Origin: Streptomyces sp. CB01580
GTDB lineage: Bacteria; Actinomycetota; Actinomycetes; Streptomycetales; Streptomycetaceae
DNA: 64,000 nucleotides
Direction of reading: 5' to 3'
Assembly (NCBI RefSeq): GCF_001905795.1
Contig: NZ_LIXJ01000014.1
Location: 62,001 to 126,000, forward strand
A program made the position numbers and the translations under genes. Position 1 is the first letter of the stretch. Every line of letters starts with the position of its first letter. Below are positions 40,942 to 49,157 of the stretch, in pieces. The notes under the pieces are model-generated. The model was not told the origin of the DNA and did no database searches. It saw only the letters and a program-made list of their open reading frames with translations.

Positions 40942-42147
40942 ATGTTGACGACCTCATTCCGGCGGCGGACCCTTGCCGTGGCCCTCGCCGTGACCGCGCT
41001 GCTCGCCGCGCCCGCCACCGCCGTCGCGACCCCCGCCGCACCGGACGCCCCGTCCGCCACCGCGGCCACCCGTGCGCCCCAACTGCCCCGCCCCACGGGC
41101 CCGTACGCCGTCGGGACCGAGGTGCTGCACCTCACCGACCGCTCCCGCACCGACCCGTGGGTGCCGGAGGCCGGCCCCAGGGAACTGATGGTGACGATGC
41201 ACCATCCCGCCCGACCCGGTGGCAGCGGCCCCGCGCCGTACATGACCACCGAGGAGGCCCGGCTGATGCTGGTGGCACGCGGGCTGGAGGACGTCATCCC
41301 GGCCTCCACCGTCGCCCGCCTCGGCACCCATGCCCGCACCGACGCACCGGCCGCGCGGGGCCGGTTCCCGCTGGTGCTGCTCTCCCCCGGCTTCGGCACC
41401 CCGCGGGCCACCTTGACCTCGCTCGCCACGGACCTGGCCGGCCGGGGCTACGTCGTGGCGACCATCGACCACGCCTACGAATCGACCGGCGTCTCCCTCC
41501 CCGACGGCCGGACGCTCACCTGCGTGGCCTGCGACCGGCTCGAATCCGCGCCGAACGAAGAGGCCCAGCGGAAACTTCTGACCGCCGTCTCCACCGGACG
41601 GGCCGCCGACTTCTCCTTCGTGCTCGACCGGCTGACCGGCAACCGTCCCGCCTGGCGCCACGCCCGCATGATCGACGCCTCGCGGGTCGCCGTCGCCGGC
41701 CACTCCATCGGCGGGAGCGCGGCGGCCTCCGCCCTGCTCTCCGACGGGCGCTTCGACGCCGGGGTCAACATGGACGGCGGGTTCCAGGAGCGGATCCCCG
41801 CCGAGGGCATCGGTCGGAAGCCGTTCATGATGCTCGGCACCGACGACATCCACCGCCCCGGGGGCGGCGACACGTCCTGGGACGAGGGCTGGCCGCGACT
41901 GGACGGCTGGAAGCGCTGGCTGAGCGTCAAGGGCTCCGGGCACTTCACCTTCACGGACCTCCCGGCCCTCGCCGAACAGTTCGGCCTGCCCGCGGATCCC
42001 GACGCCCCGCTCTCCGGGGACCGCTCGGTCCGGATCACCCGTGACTACGTCGCGGCCTTCCTCGACCTGCACCTGAAGGGCCGGCACCAGCCGCTGCTGA
42101 GCGGCCCCACGCCCGCCAACCCGGAGGTCGTCTTCCAGCGGCCCTGA
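40942..42147 (+). CDS. Secreted alpha/beta hydrolase (PAF-acetylhydrolase/chlorophyllase-like)
   Basis: A 401-residue exported hydrolase. The signal peptide carries a twin-Arg-like FRRRTLAVALAVTALL, then a PGFGTPRATLTSLATDLAGRGY segment and the nucleophile elbow GHSIGG with Ser255. The Asp near 282 (NMDGGF) and His near 335 (GSGHFTF) complete a triad, and two Cys in TLTCVACDRL may form a disulfide. It resembles platelet-activating-factor acetylhydrolase isoform II-type lipases. The ATG at 40942 has no Shine-Dalgarno site but a TAGCGT box 9 nt before it, suggesting leaderless transcription. It converges on the symporter. Confidence 0.88.
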   Translation: MLTTSFRRRTLAVALAVTALLAAPATAVATPAAPDAPSATAATRAPQLPRPTGPYAVGTEVLHLTDRSRTDPWVPEAGPRELMVTMHHPARPGGSGPAPYMTTEEARLMLVARGLEDVIPASTVARLGTHARTDAPAARGRFPLVLLSPGFGTPRATLTSLATDLAGRGYVVATIDHAYESTGVSLPDGRTLTCVACDRLESAPNEEAQRKLLTAVSTGRAADFSFVLDRLTGNRPAWRHARMIDASRVAVAGHSIGGSAAASALLSDGRFDAGVNMDGGFQERIPAEGIGRKPFMMLGTDDIHRPGGGDTSWDEGWPRLDGWKRWLSVKGSGHFTFTDLPALAEQFGLPADPDAPLSGDRSVRITRDYVAAFLDLHLKGRHQPLLSGPTPANPEVVFQRP

Positions 42148-42173
42148 CCGCCGCACCCGCCCCGGAACGCACC

Positions 42174-42210
42174 GTGGGCCCCTCCCCCGGAGACCGGAGG
42201 AGGGGCCCAC
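42174..42210. terminator. Hairpin between convergent hydrolase and symporter genes
   Basis: GTGGGCCCCTCC (42174-42185) pairs with GGAGGGGCCCAC (42199-42210) around a 13-nt loop. It lies 27 nt after one stop and 21 nt before the other. Confidence 0.85.
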
Positions 42211-42230
42211 GCGCGGCGGGCTGCCGTCGG

Positions 42231-43607
42231 CTACGCGGTGACCGGCACGCGCTGCGGCTCGGCGTCGCGCGCCTCGGAGTCGTCGGACCTGTCGGAACCG
42301 TCGGAGCCGTCGACCGGGGAGGACGAGGCCGTGGCGTACGCCTCGTGGTCGAGGATCTTCTCGCGCGCCGAGACGATCACCGGGACCAGCGCCTGACCGG
42401 CCACGTTCGTGGCCGTCCGCATCATGTCCAGGATCGGGTCGATCGCCATGAGCAGACCGACGCCCTCCAGCGGGAGGCCCAGCGTCGACAGCGTCAGGGT
42501 CAGCATGACCGTCGCGCCGGTGAGACCGGCGGTGGCCGCCGAACCGATCACCGAGACGAACGCGATCAGGACGTAGTCACCGACGTTCAGCTGCACGTCG
42601 AAGATCTGCGCGATGAAGATCGCCGCGAGCGCGGGGTAGATCGCGGCGCAGCCGTCCATCTTGGTGGTCGCGCCGAACGGGACCGAGAAGGACGCGTACT
42701 CCTTCGGGACGCCGAGGCGCTCGGTGACCTTCTGGGTGACCGGCATCGTGCCGACCGAGGAGCGGGAGACGAAGGCCAGCTGGATCGCCGGCCAGGCACC
42801 CCTGAAGAACTGGATCGGGCTGAGCTTGGCGACCGTGGCCAGCAGCAGCGGGTACACCCCGAACAGCACCAGGGCGCAGCCGATGTAGACATCGGCGGTG
42901 AACGTCGCGTACTTGCCGATCAGGTCCCAGCCGTAGTCGGCGATCGCGTAGCCGATGAGGCCGACGGTGCCGATCGGGGCGAGCCGGATGACCCACCACA
43001 GCGCCTTCTGGAGGAGTTCCAGGACGGACTCGCTGAGCGTGAGGATCGGCTGGGCCTTCTCACCGAGCTTGAGCGCGGCGATACCGGCGACGGCGGCCAT
43101 GAACACGATCTGGAGCACGTTCAGTTCGGTGAACGGGGTGATCACGTCGTTCGGGATGATGCCGGTGAGGAAGTCGAGCCAGGATCCGGCGTGCTGCGGC
43201 AGCTTGCCGTCCTTCGGCGTGAGGCCGGTCCCGGCACCCGGGTTGGTCACCAGGCCGATCGCGAGACCGATGGCGACCGCGATCAGCGAGGTGATCATGA
43301 ACCAGAGCAGGGTGCGGGTGGCCAGCCGGGCAGCGTTGTTGACCTTGCGCAGGTTGGTGATCGACACCAGGATCGCGAAGAAGACGAGCGGTGCGACAGC
43401 CAGCTTCAGCAGCTGGACGAAGATGTGGCCGACCTTGTCGAGCGTGGTGTGGAGCCAGCCGATGTCGTAGCTGCGGGCGATCCACCCGAGGACGACACCG
43501 AGGACGAGACCGGCGACTATCTGGGCCCAGAACGGGACCTTCGGTATGCGGAAGCCGGAGCCTGACGGGCTGTCGGTGGCGGCGGTGGACGCGGGGGTCG
43601 CGGACAC
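42231..43607 (-). CDS. Dicarboxylate/amino acid:cation symporter (DAACS), possible cystine transporter
   Basis: A 458-residue glutamate-transporter-fold symporter. Residues 281-291 are SRSSVGTMPVT (hairpin 1) and 312-320 GATTKMDGC, where the family normally has NMDGT; helix 8 keeps DMMRTATNVAG (Asp394, Arg397, Asn401). The Lys for Asn would remove a sodium ligand, which suggests proton coupling or another mechanism. The DAACS family also includes the cystine carriers TcyP/YdjN. A cysteine-containing leader peptide lies upstream on the same transcript (43736-43867), so cystine or a sulfur compound is a plausible substrate (inference). The GTG at 43607 has GGAG 7 nt upstream. The acidic tail is disordered. 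Confidence 0.9.
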   Translation of the reverse strand: MSATPASTAATDSPSGSGFRIPKVPFWAQIVAGLVLGVVLGWIARSYDIGWLHTTLDKVGHIFVQLLKLAVAPLVFFAILVSITNLRKVNNAARLATRTLLWFMITSLIAVAIGLAIGLVTNPGAGTGLTPKDGKLPQHAGSWLDFLTGIIPNDVITPFTELNVLQIVFMAAVAGIAALKLGEKAQPILTLSESVLELLQKALWWVIRLAPIGTVGLIGYAIADYGWDLIGKYATFTADVYIGCALVLFGVYPLLLATVAKLSPIQFFRGAWPAIQLAFVSRSSVGTMPVTQKVTERLGVPKEYASFSVPFGATTKMDGCAAIYPALAAIFIAQIFDVQLNVGDYVLIAFVSVIGSAATAGLTGATVMLTLTLSTLGLPLEGVGLLMAIDPILDMMRTATNVAGQALVPVIVSAREKILDHEAYATASSSPVDGSDGSDRSDDSEARDAEPQRVPVTA

Positions 43608-43735
43608 GGACACACTCCAGATGTGACGCATCGGGGCGCACGAGGACGCCGTGCGGGAGGACGTTGTACGGGGACGGGGGGGTGCGGCGCCCGCGTCGGG
43701 GCGGCGCCGCTGCATGGTGCCGGTTCGAACGCTGC

Positions 43736-43867
43736 TCAGAGGCTGCGGCAACGAACCGCGTTCATGCGCGGCCGACAGACCGCGGACATGCAGCGGCAGA
43801 GATCGACATGCAGGCGCGCCACGAGCGGGACGCTCGCGGCTTCGTGAGGGCGCGCCGCTGTCTTCAT
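43736..43867 (-). CDS. Leader peptide upstream of the symporter (cysteine-type attenuator uORF)
   Basis: A 43-codon frame, ATG 43867 to TGA 43736-43738, containing VPLVARLHVDLCRCMSAVCR. The RxHVDLxR...C motif is the hallmark of the conserved short 'putative leader peptides' found before sulfur-assimilation and cysteine genes in actinobacteria, where ribosome stalling at Cys codons is thought to control downstream expression. Four Cys occur at positions 24, 26, 31 and 40. The first ATG at 43873 is followed in frame by the second at 43867; a TAACGT -10 box ends 7 nt before the latter, so the mRNA is probably leaderless. The stop is 128 nt before the symporter start. Confidence 0.72.
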   Translation of the reverse strand: MKTAARPHEAASVPLVARLHVDLCRCMSAVCRPRMNAVRCRSL

Positions 43868-43874
43868 GCCCATC

Positions 43875-43906
43875 ACGTTAACACTTGAACTTTGAGGACC
43901 TCAAAG
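43875..43906 (-). promoter_or_regulatory. Palindromic promoter of the leader-symporter transcript
   Basis: On the minus strand CTTTGAGGTCCTCAAAG (43906-43890) is a perfect 8-bp inverted repeat around one base. It contains a -35-like TTGAGG (43904-43899), followed after 18 nt by the -10-like TAACGT (43880-43875). A repressor bound here would cover the -35. The link to sulfur status is inferred from the leader peptide. Confidence 0.6.
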
Positions 43907-44007
43907 GTCTTCTTTGGGTGCGGGCGCCGGACCGGGGTCCGCCCGCGCACACGAACAACCGCCCCGCGCGCGCGAACACCCGGCGCACGCAGGCGGGAAC
44001 GACGAAG

Positions 44008-44041
44008 CCCCGGTGCCGGAGCAGTTGCTCCGGCACCGGGG
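44008..44041. terminator. 16-bp stem hairpin after the DUF4229 gene
   Basis: Positions 44008-44023 pair with 44026-44041 (GT loop), a near-perfect palindrome. It lies 126 nt beyond the DUF4229 stop and just before the symporter promoter region, so it ends the minus-strand unit from 44.2-45.1 kb. Confidence 0.85.
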
Positions 44042-44166
44042 TTCCGTAAAAGGTGTGAGGAACCTTACGCGGCCCGCGCGGACGGACTCACGCCGCTCCA
44101 AGCGCCTCGTCACGGCCCTCGCGGGCCGACGTGGCCCACGCGGCACTCGTCACGGTCCCGCGGTCC

Positions 44167-44463
44167 TCACGGGGCGACGTGGTCCTCGCGGGTGCGGTTC
44201 TCCTCGAGGCGCTGCTTGGCCCGCTCGATCCTGGGCGCGATCTGGGCGGACATCTCGTCACGCTGCTTGCGCAGCAGCACGTAGCTGAGCGGCGCGGACA
44301 GGACCAGCGAGAGGAGGATCACCCAGAAGAAGTTGGAGTCGCGCGCCCCGGAGGGAGCCAGGCCGAAGTGGACGGCGATGGCTGCGACGACGAAGCAGCC
44401 GACGAAGATGCTGAGGCGCATCGCGGTGTACCGAATGGTCGCGCTCGGCCTGGCAGCGGACAC
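44167..44463 (-). CDS. DUF4229 small membrane protein
   Basis: A 98-residue protein with two membrane helices (LSIFVGCFVVAAIAVHFGL and FFWVILLSLVLSAPLSYVLL) and a charged helical C-terminus (RKQRDEMSAQIAPRIERAKQ). The layout matches the actinobacterial DUF4229 family of unknown function, which is conserved near the menaquinone genes. The GTG at 44463 has AAAGGGG about 8 nt upstream. It may be transcribed with the GNAT gene 146 nt upstream. Confidence 0.85.
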   Translation of the reverse strand: MSAARPSATIRYTAMRLSIFVGCFVVAAIAVHFGLAPSGARDSNFFWVILLSLVLSAPLSYVLLRKQRDEMSAQIAPRIERAKQRLEENRTREDHVAP

Positions 44464-44608
44464 AGTTGGCCCCTTTCTCGACGTACGACGGTCCTGCAAT
44501 CCTGCCCGACCAGTGAAGCATGCCCCGGAATCGAGCACTTCGGAGGGCCGTGCCAAAAGGGCGCGGGCCCCGTTCCGAGGCCGCGCGGGGCGGCGCGGCC
44601 CGCGTCCT

Positions 44609-45133
44609 TCAGCCCAGCGGCAGCAGCATGACGATCTCGTCGCGGTCGTCCCCGTCGGCGACCCGGATCGCGTCCGGCACCCTTCCGACCTCCTTGTATC
44701 CACAGGAGGCGTAGAACCGGTCGACGCCGGTGCCGCCGCGGCAGGTGAGCCGTATCGCCTCGATACCCGCCGTCCCGCGGGCGGCCTCGGCTGCGGCGTC
44801 CATCAGGTCGCGCCCGTACCCCTTGCCCTGGTGACGCGGGTGGACCATCACCGTGTAGAGCCAGAGCCAGTGCTCCATCAGGCGGTGGGTGTTGAGCGAC
44901 AGGAAGGCCGTGGCGGCCACGGCACCGTCCTCGTCGCGGCCGACCAGCAGCCGGGTGCGCCCCTCGGCCGCGGCGGCGAGGTGCTTGGCCAGCTCCGGCC
45001 GGATGTCGTCGGCGGAGACGGGAGGCACGAAGCCCACCGCACCGCCCGCGTTGGAGACGTCGGTCCACAGCTCGGTGATGCCGTCCCGGAGGGTGCCGTC
45101 GACCTGGGGATCCAACGCGAAGGTAAGTGCCAT
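44609..45133 (-). CDS. GNAT family N-acetyltransferase
   Basis: A 174-residue acetyltransferase. The acetyl-CoA binding motif A is VHPRHQGKGYGRDLMDAA, preceded by TAFLSLNTHRLMEHWLWLYT and followed by GIEAIRLTCRGGTG. The acceptor substrate is unknown. The ATG at 45133 lacks a Shine-Dalgarno site. TAATCT stands 8 nt upstream, so the transcript is probably leaderless. Confidence 0.9.
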   Translation of the reverse strand: MALTFALDPQVDGTLRDGITELWTDVSNAGGAVGFVPPVSADDIRPELAKHLAAAAEGRTRLLVGRDEDGAVAATAFLSLNTHRLMEHWLWLYTVMVHPRHQGKGYGRDLMDAAAEAARGTAGIEAIRLTCRGGTGVDRFYASCGYKEVGRVPDAIRVADGDDRDEIVMLLPLG

Positions 45134-45206
45134 AAGTAAAGATTAATCATTACTTCGCGCCCGCCTCAAACCGCGTCGTCGCACGACGGCGCCGCCCGGT
45201 ACGCGA

Positions 45207-45236
45207 GAGAGCCCCGGCCGGTCGGCCGGGGCTCTC
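45207..45236. terminator. 13-bp stem terminator downstream of mqnE
   Basis: GAGAGCCCCGGCC (45207-45219) pairs with GGCCGGGGCTCTC (45224-45236) around GGTC, 47 nt after the mqnE stop. Confidence 0.85.
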
Positions 45237-45282
45237 CCCTCGCTCATCGGAACCGGTACGCCGGAAGGGGCACCGGGAGCCG

Positions 45283-46446
45283 TCAGACGCGCATCGGCTG
45301 CGGCGACTCGCGCCGCTCGGCGTCCGGGCCCGGGTACTCGCGGAGGATCTCGTACCGGGTGTTGCGCTCGACGGGCCGGAAGCCCGCGTCGCGGATCAGG
45401 TCGAGCAGGTCCTCGCGGCTGAGCTTGTTCGGCGTGCCGTAGTTGTCCGCGTCGTGCGTGATCTTGTACTCGACGACCGAGCCGTCCATGTCGTCCGCGC
45501 CGTGCTGGAGCGCGAGCTGAGCGGTCTGCACGCCGTGCATCACCCAGAAGACCTTGACGTGCGGGACGTTGTCGAACAGGAGCCGCGAGACCGCGAAGGT
45601 CTTCAGCGCCTCGGCACCGGTCGCCATCGTCGTGCGCGCCTGGAGCTTGTTGCGGATCTTGCCGTCCTTCATGTCCACGAAGTCGTGCTGGTAACGCAGC
45701 GGGATGAAGACCTGGAAGCCGCCGGTCTCGTCCTGGAGCTCACGCAGCCGCAGCACGTGGTCGACGCGGTGCCGGGGCTCCTCGATGTGCCCGTACAGCA
45801 TGGTCGCCGGGGTCTTGAGCCCCTTCTCGTGCGCCAGGCGGTGGATGCGCGACCAGTCCTCCCAGTGGGTGTCGTGGTCCACGATGTGCCGGCGGACCTC
45901 CCAGTCGAAGATCTCCGCGCCGCCGCCGGTCAGCGACTCCAGACCGGCCTCGATCAGCTCGTCGAGGATCTCGGAGGCGGAGAGCTTGGAGATGGTCTCG
46001 AAGTGGTGGATCTCGGTGGCGGTGAACGCCTTGAGGGAGACCTGCGGCAAGGCCTCCTTCAGCGCGCCGAGCGAGCGCGGGTAGTAGCGCCACGGCAGGG
46101 TGGGGTGCAGCCCGTTGACGATGTGCAGCTCGGTGAGGTTCTCGCCCTCCATCGCCTTCGCGAGCCGGACCGCCTCCTCGATGCGCATGGTGTACGCGTC
46201 CTTCTCGCCCGGCTTGCGCTGGAACGAGCAGTAGGCGCACGAGGCCGTGCACACATTCGTCATGTTCAGGTGCCGGTTGACGTTGAAGTGGACCACGTCA
46301 CCGTTCTTGCGGGTGCGCACCTCGTGGGCGAGGCCGCCGAGCCAGGCCAGGTCGTCCGACTCGTAGAGGGCGATGCCGTCCTCACGGGTCAGCCGCTCCC
46401 CCGCGCGGACCTTCTCCTCCAGTTCGCGCTTGAGCCCGACGTCCAT
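45283..46446 (-). CDS. mqnE: Aminofutalosine synthase MqnE
   Basis: A 387-residue radical SAM enzyme that joins 3-[(1-carboxyvinyl)oxy]benzoate and SAM to give 6-amino-6-deoxyfutalosine, an early step of the futalosine menaquinone pathway. The [4Fe-4S] motif is CTASCAYC (Cys66, Cys70, Cys73) after the conserved NRHLNMTNV. ELHIVNGLHPTLPWRYY, GGGAEIFDWEVRRHI and PATMLYGHIEEPRHRVDH are typical of the CofH/MqnE/MqnC group, and the ending QHGADDMDGSVVEYKI fits MqnE. GGGAGG lies 7 nt before the ATG at 46446. It is monocistronic between two hairpins. Confidence 0.96.
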   Translation of the reverse strand: MDVGLKRELEEKVRAGERLTREDGIALYESDDLAWLGGLAHEVRTRKNGDVVHFNVNRHLNMTNVCTASCAYCSFQRKPGEKDAYTMRIEEAVRLAKAMEGENLTELHIVNGLHPTLPWRYYPRSLGALKEALPQVSLKAFTATEIHHFETISKLSASEILDELIEAGLESLTGGGAEIFDWEVRRHIVDHDTHWEDWSRIHRLAHEKGLKTPATMLYGHIEEPRHRVDHVLRLRELQDETGGFQVFIPLRYQHDFVDMKDGKIRNKLQARTTMATGAEALKTFAVSRLLFDNVPHVKVFWVMHGVQTAQLALQHGADDMDGSVVEYKITHDADNYGTPNKLSREDLLDLIRDAGFRPVERNTRYEILREYPGPDAERRESPQPMRV

Positions 46447-46502
46447 GCGGCTGCCTCCCAGTTGTCGACGTGCTGTGCCTCGTCCCGGCGCCTACCGGGC
46501 GA

Positions 46503-46524
46503 AACCCCCGGCCGGCCGGGGGTT
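46503..46524. terminator. Palindrome after the Lrp gene
   Basis: A 22-nt perfect palindrome (9-bp arms aacccccgg/ccgggggtt around ccgg), between the Lrp stop and the mqnE start. Confidence 0.6.
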
Positions 46525-46701
46525 CCACCACGTTACGCCCAGCGCCGCTCACGGCAACGCCCGCCCCGTCTCACCGCCCGGCACACGCACTCGCGGCGTT
46601 GACCGAAAGCCCACGCAGCACCGCTACGAGATCTTCCGGCCGCCTTGCGGTCGCGCGCACCGGACGACGCTCCTTCCGGGCAGGGATCGCCGCTCCCGGG
46701 A

Positions 46702-47157
46702 CTACACCTCCTCGGGGAGTTCCCCGACCCGGTTCTCCCACTTGGTGGAGAGCACGATCGTGGTACGGGTGCGCGAGACACCCTTCGTGCCGCTGAGCCG
46801 GCGGATGGTCCGCTCCAGCCCGTCCACATCACCGACCCGCACCTTGAGCATGTACGAGTCGTCGCCCGCGATGAACCACGCGTCCTCGATCTCCGCGAGG
46901 TCCTTCAGCCGGCGCGCCACGTCCTCGTGATCGGCCGCGTCGGAGAGCGAGATGCCGATCAGGGCCGTGACGCCGAGCCCCAGGGCCGCGGCGTCGACGG
47001 TGGCGCGGTACCCGGTGATGACCCCGGCGGATTCCAGCCGGTTGATGCGGTCGGTGACGCTGGGCCCGGAGAGCCCCACCAGCCGCCCCAGCTCGGCGTA
47101 CGAGGCCCTGCCGTTCTCCCTCAGTGCCTGGATGAGCTGCCTGTCCACCGCGTCCAT
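46702..47157 (-). CDS. Lrp/AsnC family transcriptional regulator
   Basis: A 151-residue feast/famine regulator. The N-terminal HTH (MDAVDRQLIQALRENGRASY then ELGRLVGLSGPSVTDRINRL) is followed by a RAM domain (ISLSDAADHEDVARRLKDL, IAGDDSYMLKVRVGD). Such proteins sense amino acids as octamers. The ATG at 47157 has GGAAGG 11 nt upstream and begins the conserved sequence; an ATG at 47175 has no ribosome site. It is divergent from the 44-residue protein gene across 130 nt. Confidence 0.94.
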   Translation of the reverse strand: MDAVDRQLIQALRENGRASYAELGRLVGLSGPSVTDRINRLESAGVITGYRATVDAAALGLGVTALIGISLSDAADHEDVARRLKDLAEIEDAWFIAGDDSYMLKVRVGDVDGLERTIRRLSGTKGVSRTRTTIVLSTKWENRVGELPEEV

Positions 47158-47289
47158 GTGACTGAAACCTTCCATTGTTCAGCAGTATCGCGAGTTTACG
47201 TGTAGAATCTAAGGCATGCAGGCTTCATCGCCTGCAAAACTTCTCGTACATCCAAAAAACGCTTTCGAATCTTCAGGAGTGAGAACACC

Positions 47290-47424
47290 GTGTACTCGAT
47301 CGAGATGGCCTACGCCCGTATGCGCGAGCTGCAGGACCTGGCCAACCGCTCGCGTGCCCACCAACCCGCCGCCGCGCGTCGCATCGACCGCGCCCGTACC
47401 GCGCGCGCCCCGAAGAAGCGCTGA
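47290..47424 (+). CDS. 44-residue basic protein
   Basis: A short frame, GTG 47290 to TGA 47424: VYSIEMAYARMRELQDLANR, then a stretch of Arg/Ala ending in APKKR. AGGAG lies 11 nt upstream of the start. It is helical and strongly basic, so it may bind nucleic acid or a partner protein. I have no family for it, but its sharp start and stop, ribosome site and codon bias argue that it is real. It is divergent from the Lrp gene and convergent with ubiX. Confidence 0.6.
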   Translation: MYSIEMAYARMRELQDLANRSRAHQPAAARRIDRARTARAPKKR

Positions 47425-47488
47425 CCACGGGCCCGACGGCCCCGTACTCGTACTCGCACCCACACTCGCCGGGCTCCGCGGGCCGGTC

Positions 47489-48166
47489 CTACACGCCGCG
47501 GGAGCCACCACCGAGTTCTCCCTCCCACCGGCGGTACAGGTCGTGCGGCACCCCCGCCGCGTCCAGTACCCGCCCCGCGACGAAGTCCACCAGATCCTGG
47601 ATGTGCGTCGCCCCCGCGTAGAAGCCCGGAGAGGCGGGCAGCACCACGGCGCCCGCCTCGTCCAGGCTCACCAGGTGCTTCAGCGTCTGCCCGTTCAACG
47701 GGGTCTCCCGCACGGCGACGACCAGCTTGCGCCGCTCCTTGAGCGTCACGCTCGCGGCCCGCTGGAGCAGATCCTTCGACAGTCCGAGCGCCACCCCGGC
47801 CACGCACGCCGTCGAGGCCGGCACGATGAGCATCCCCTTGGCCGGGTACGACCCCGAGGACGGCCCCGCGCCGAGGTCACCGGCCGCCCAGTGCCGTACC
47901 CGCTCGATCTCCGCCCCGCCCACCTCGAAGGTGTGCGGCTTCCCGTCCGCCCCGCGCGCCAGCCAGGTCCGCAGGTCCTCGCGCCAGTGCGCGTCGCGGA
48001 ACGCGATCCCGGTCTCGTCCAGCAGCGTCAGCCGCGACGCCCGGCTCACCACCAGATCCACGTTCTCGCCCGCGGCCAGCAGACCGCGCAGCACGGCGGC
48101 GGCGAAAGGGGTGCCCGAAGCGCCGGAAACCCCCACGATCCAAGGCTGTCGCCGCTGCTGACTCAC
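47489..48166 (-). CDS. mqnM: UbiX-like flavin prenyltransferase
   Basis: A 225-residue enzyme that makes prenylated FMN, the cofactor of UbiD-type decarboxylases. The N-terminal WIVGVSGASGTPFAAAVLRG, the VVSRASRLTLL segment and KLVVAVRETPLNGQTLKHL with ASPGFYAGATHIQDLVDFV are characteristic. In futalosine-type menaquinone synthesis this function serves MqnL. The UbiD-like gene is 1.9 kb away on the same strand. The GTG at 48166 has GGGA about 7 nt upstream; longer readings upstream lack a ribosome site. It is divergent from the rhomboid gene. Confidence 0.93.
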   Translation of the reverse strand: MSQQRRQPWIVGVSGASGTPFAAAVLRGLLAAGENVDLVVSRASRLTLLDETGIAFRDAHWREDLRTWLARGADGKPHTFEVGGAEIERVRHWAAGDLGAGPSSGSYPAKGMLIVPASTACVAGVALGLSKDLLQRAASVTLKERRKLVVAVRETPLNGQTLKHLVSLDEAGAVVLPASPGFYAGATHIQDLVDFVAGRVLDAAGVPHDLYRRWEGELGGGSRGV

Positions 48167-48307
48167 TGAAATCCCGGATTCCACGCCCCCGAGCCTATCC
48201 GGCCCCACGGCACCGGAACCGAGCAAGGGGCGTCGGGCGTTCTGACTGACGGAAGACGGTTGAAGGACGGACCGAATCGGCGACGACACCGGACGCAGGG
48301 GACCACG

Positions 48308-48973
48308 ATGACCGCATGGCCGAATCGCAGTGCCGGCCCGGGCCGGGCGCCGACGTGGGGCCGGGCCGACCGGGCGAAGGCCGCGGCCAAGCTGATGCTG
48401 GGGTGGGTGGCGTTCCTCTGGGTGCTCGAAGCCGTCGACGTGTCGACGGGCCACGCGCTGGACACGTACGGGATCGAGCCACGCCACCCCGCCGAACTGC
48501 TGGACATCGTGCCCGCGGCCTTCATCCACTTCGGCTTCGGCCACGTCGCGTCCAACAGCGTGCCGCTGCTTGTCTTCGGCTTCCTGGCCGCACTGGGCGG
48601 CATCCGCCGTTTCGCGGCCGTCGCCGCGCTGATCATCGTGGTGGACGGCCTCGGCGTCTGGCTGGTCTCCCCCGCCCACTCCAACACGGCGGGCGCCTCC
48701 GGGCTCGTCTTCGGCCTCTTCGGCTATCTGCTGGTCCGCGGCTTCGTCGACCGCAGACCGCTCGACATCGGGATCGGCCTGTTGATCGGCGCGATATGGG
48801 GCTCGTCGATCCTGCTGGGGATATCCCCCACCAACACCTCGGTCAGCTGGCAGGGCCACCTGTTCGGGCTGGCGGCGGGCGTCGTGGCGGCGTTCGTCTT
48901 CCGCCGCCGCGCCGGCCGCACCGCCGGTACCGGCCGCGGGGGCGACCCGACGGCCACCCCGTTCCTGCCCTGA
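48308..48973 (+). CDS. Rhomboid family intramembrane serine protease
   Basis: A 221-residue protein with about six membrane helices and a catalytic dyad: Ser131 in GASGLVFG and His184 in QGHLFG. His79 and Asn83 (HVASN) support the oxyanion region as in GlpG. It should cleave membrane proteins within the bilayer; the substrate is unknown. AGGGGAC lies before the ATG at 48308, and a longer frame upstream has no site. It is divergent from ubiX and converges on ubiA across a hairpin. Confidence 0.92.
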   Translation: MTAWPNRSAGPGRAPTWGRADRAKAAAKLMLGWVAFLWVLEAVDVSTGHALDTYGIEPRHPAELLDIVPAAFIHFGFGHVASNSVPLLVFGFLAALGGIRRFAAVAALIIVVDGLGVWLVSPAHSNTAGASGLVFGLFGYLLVRGFVDRRPLDIGIGLLIGAIWGSSILLGISPTNTSVSWQGHLFGLAAGVVAAFVFRRRAGRTAGTGRGGDPTATPFLP

Positions 48974-49036
48974 CCGAGGCCCTGACCGGCGCGTGCCCGC
49001 GCGCCCGGCCAGTGGCGCGAGGAGGCTGTGACGCGT

Positions 49037-49060
49037 GCCGCGGCCCGATCGGGCCGCGGC
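49037..49060. terminator. Palindrome between convergent rhomboid and ubiA genes
   Basis: A 24-nt perfect palindrome (gccgcggcccga and its reverse complement), 64 nt after the rhomboid stop and about 100 nt after the ubiA stop. Confidence 0.65.
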
Positions 49061-49157
49061 GACGGGAAGCACGGACGTGCCGGTCCTCGGCACACCGACC
49101 GGGGGGACGGCCCGGCGCTCCGTACCCGACCGTGTCCCGACCCGCTCGGCGCCCCGC

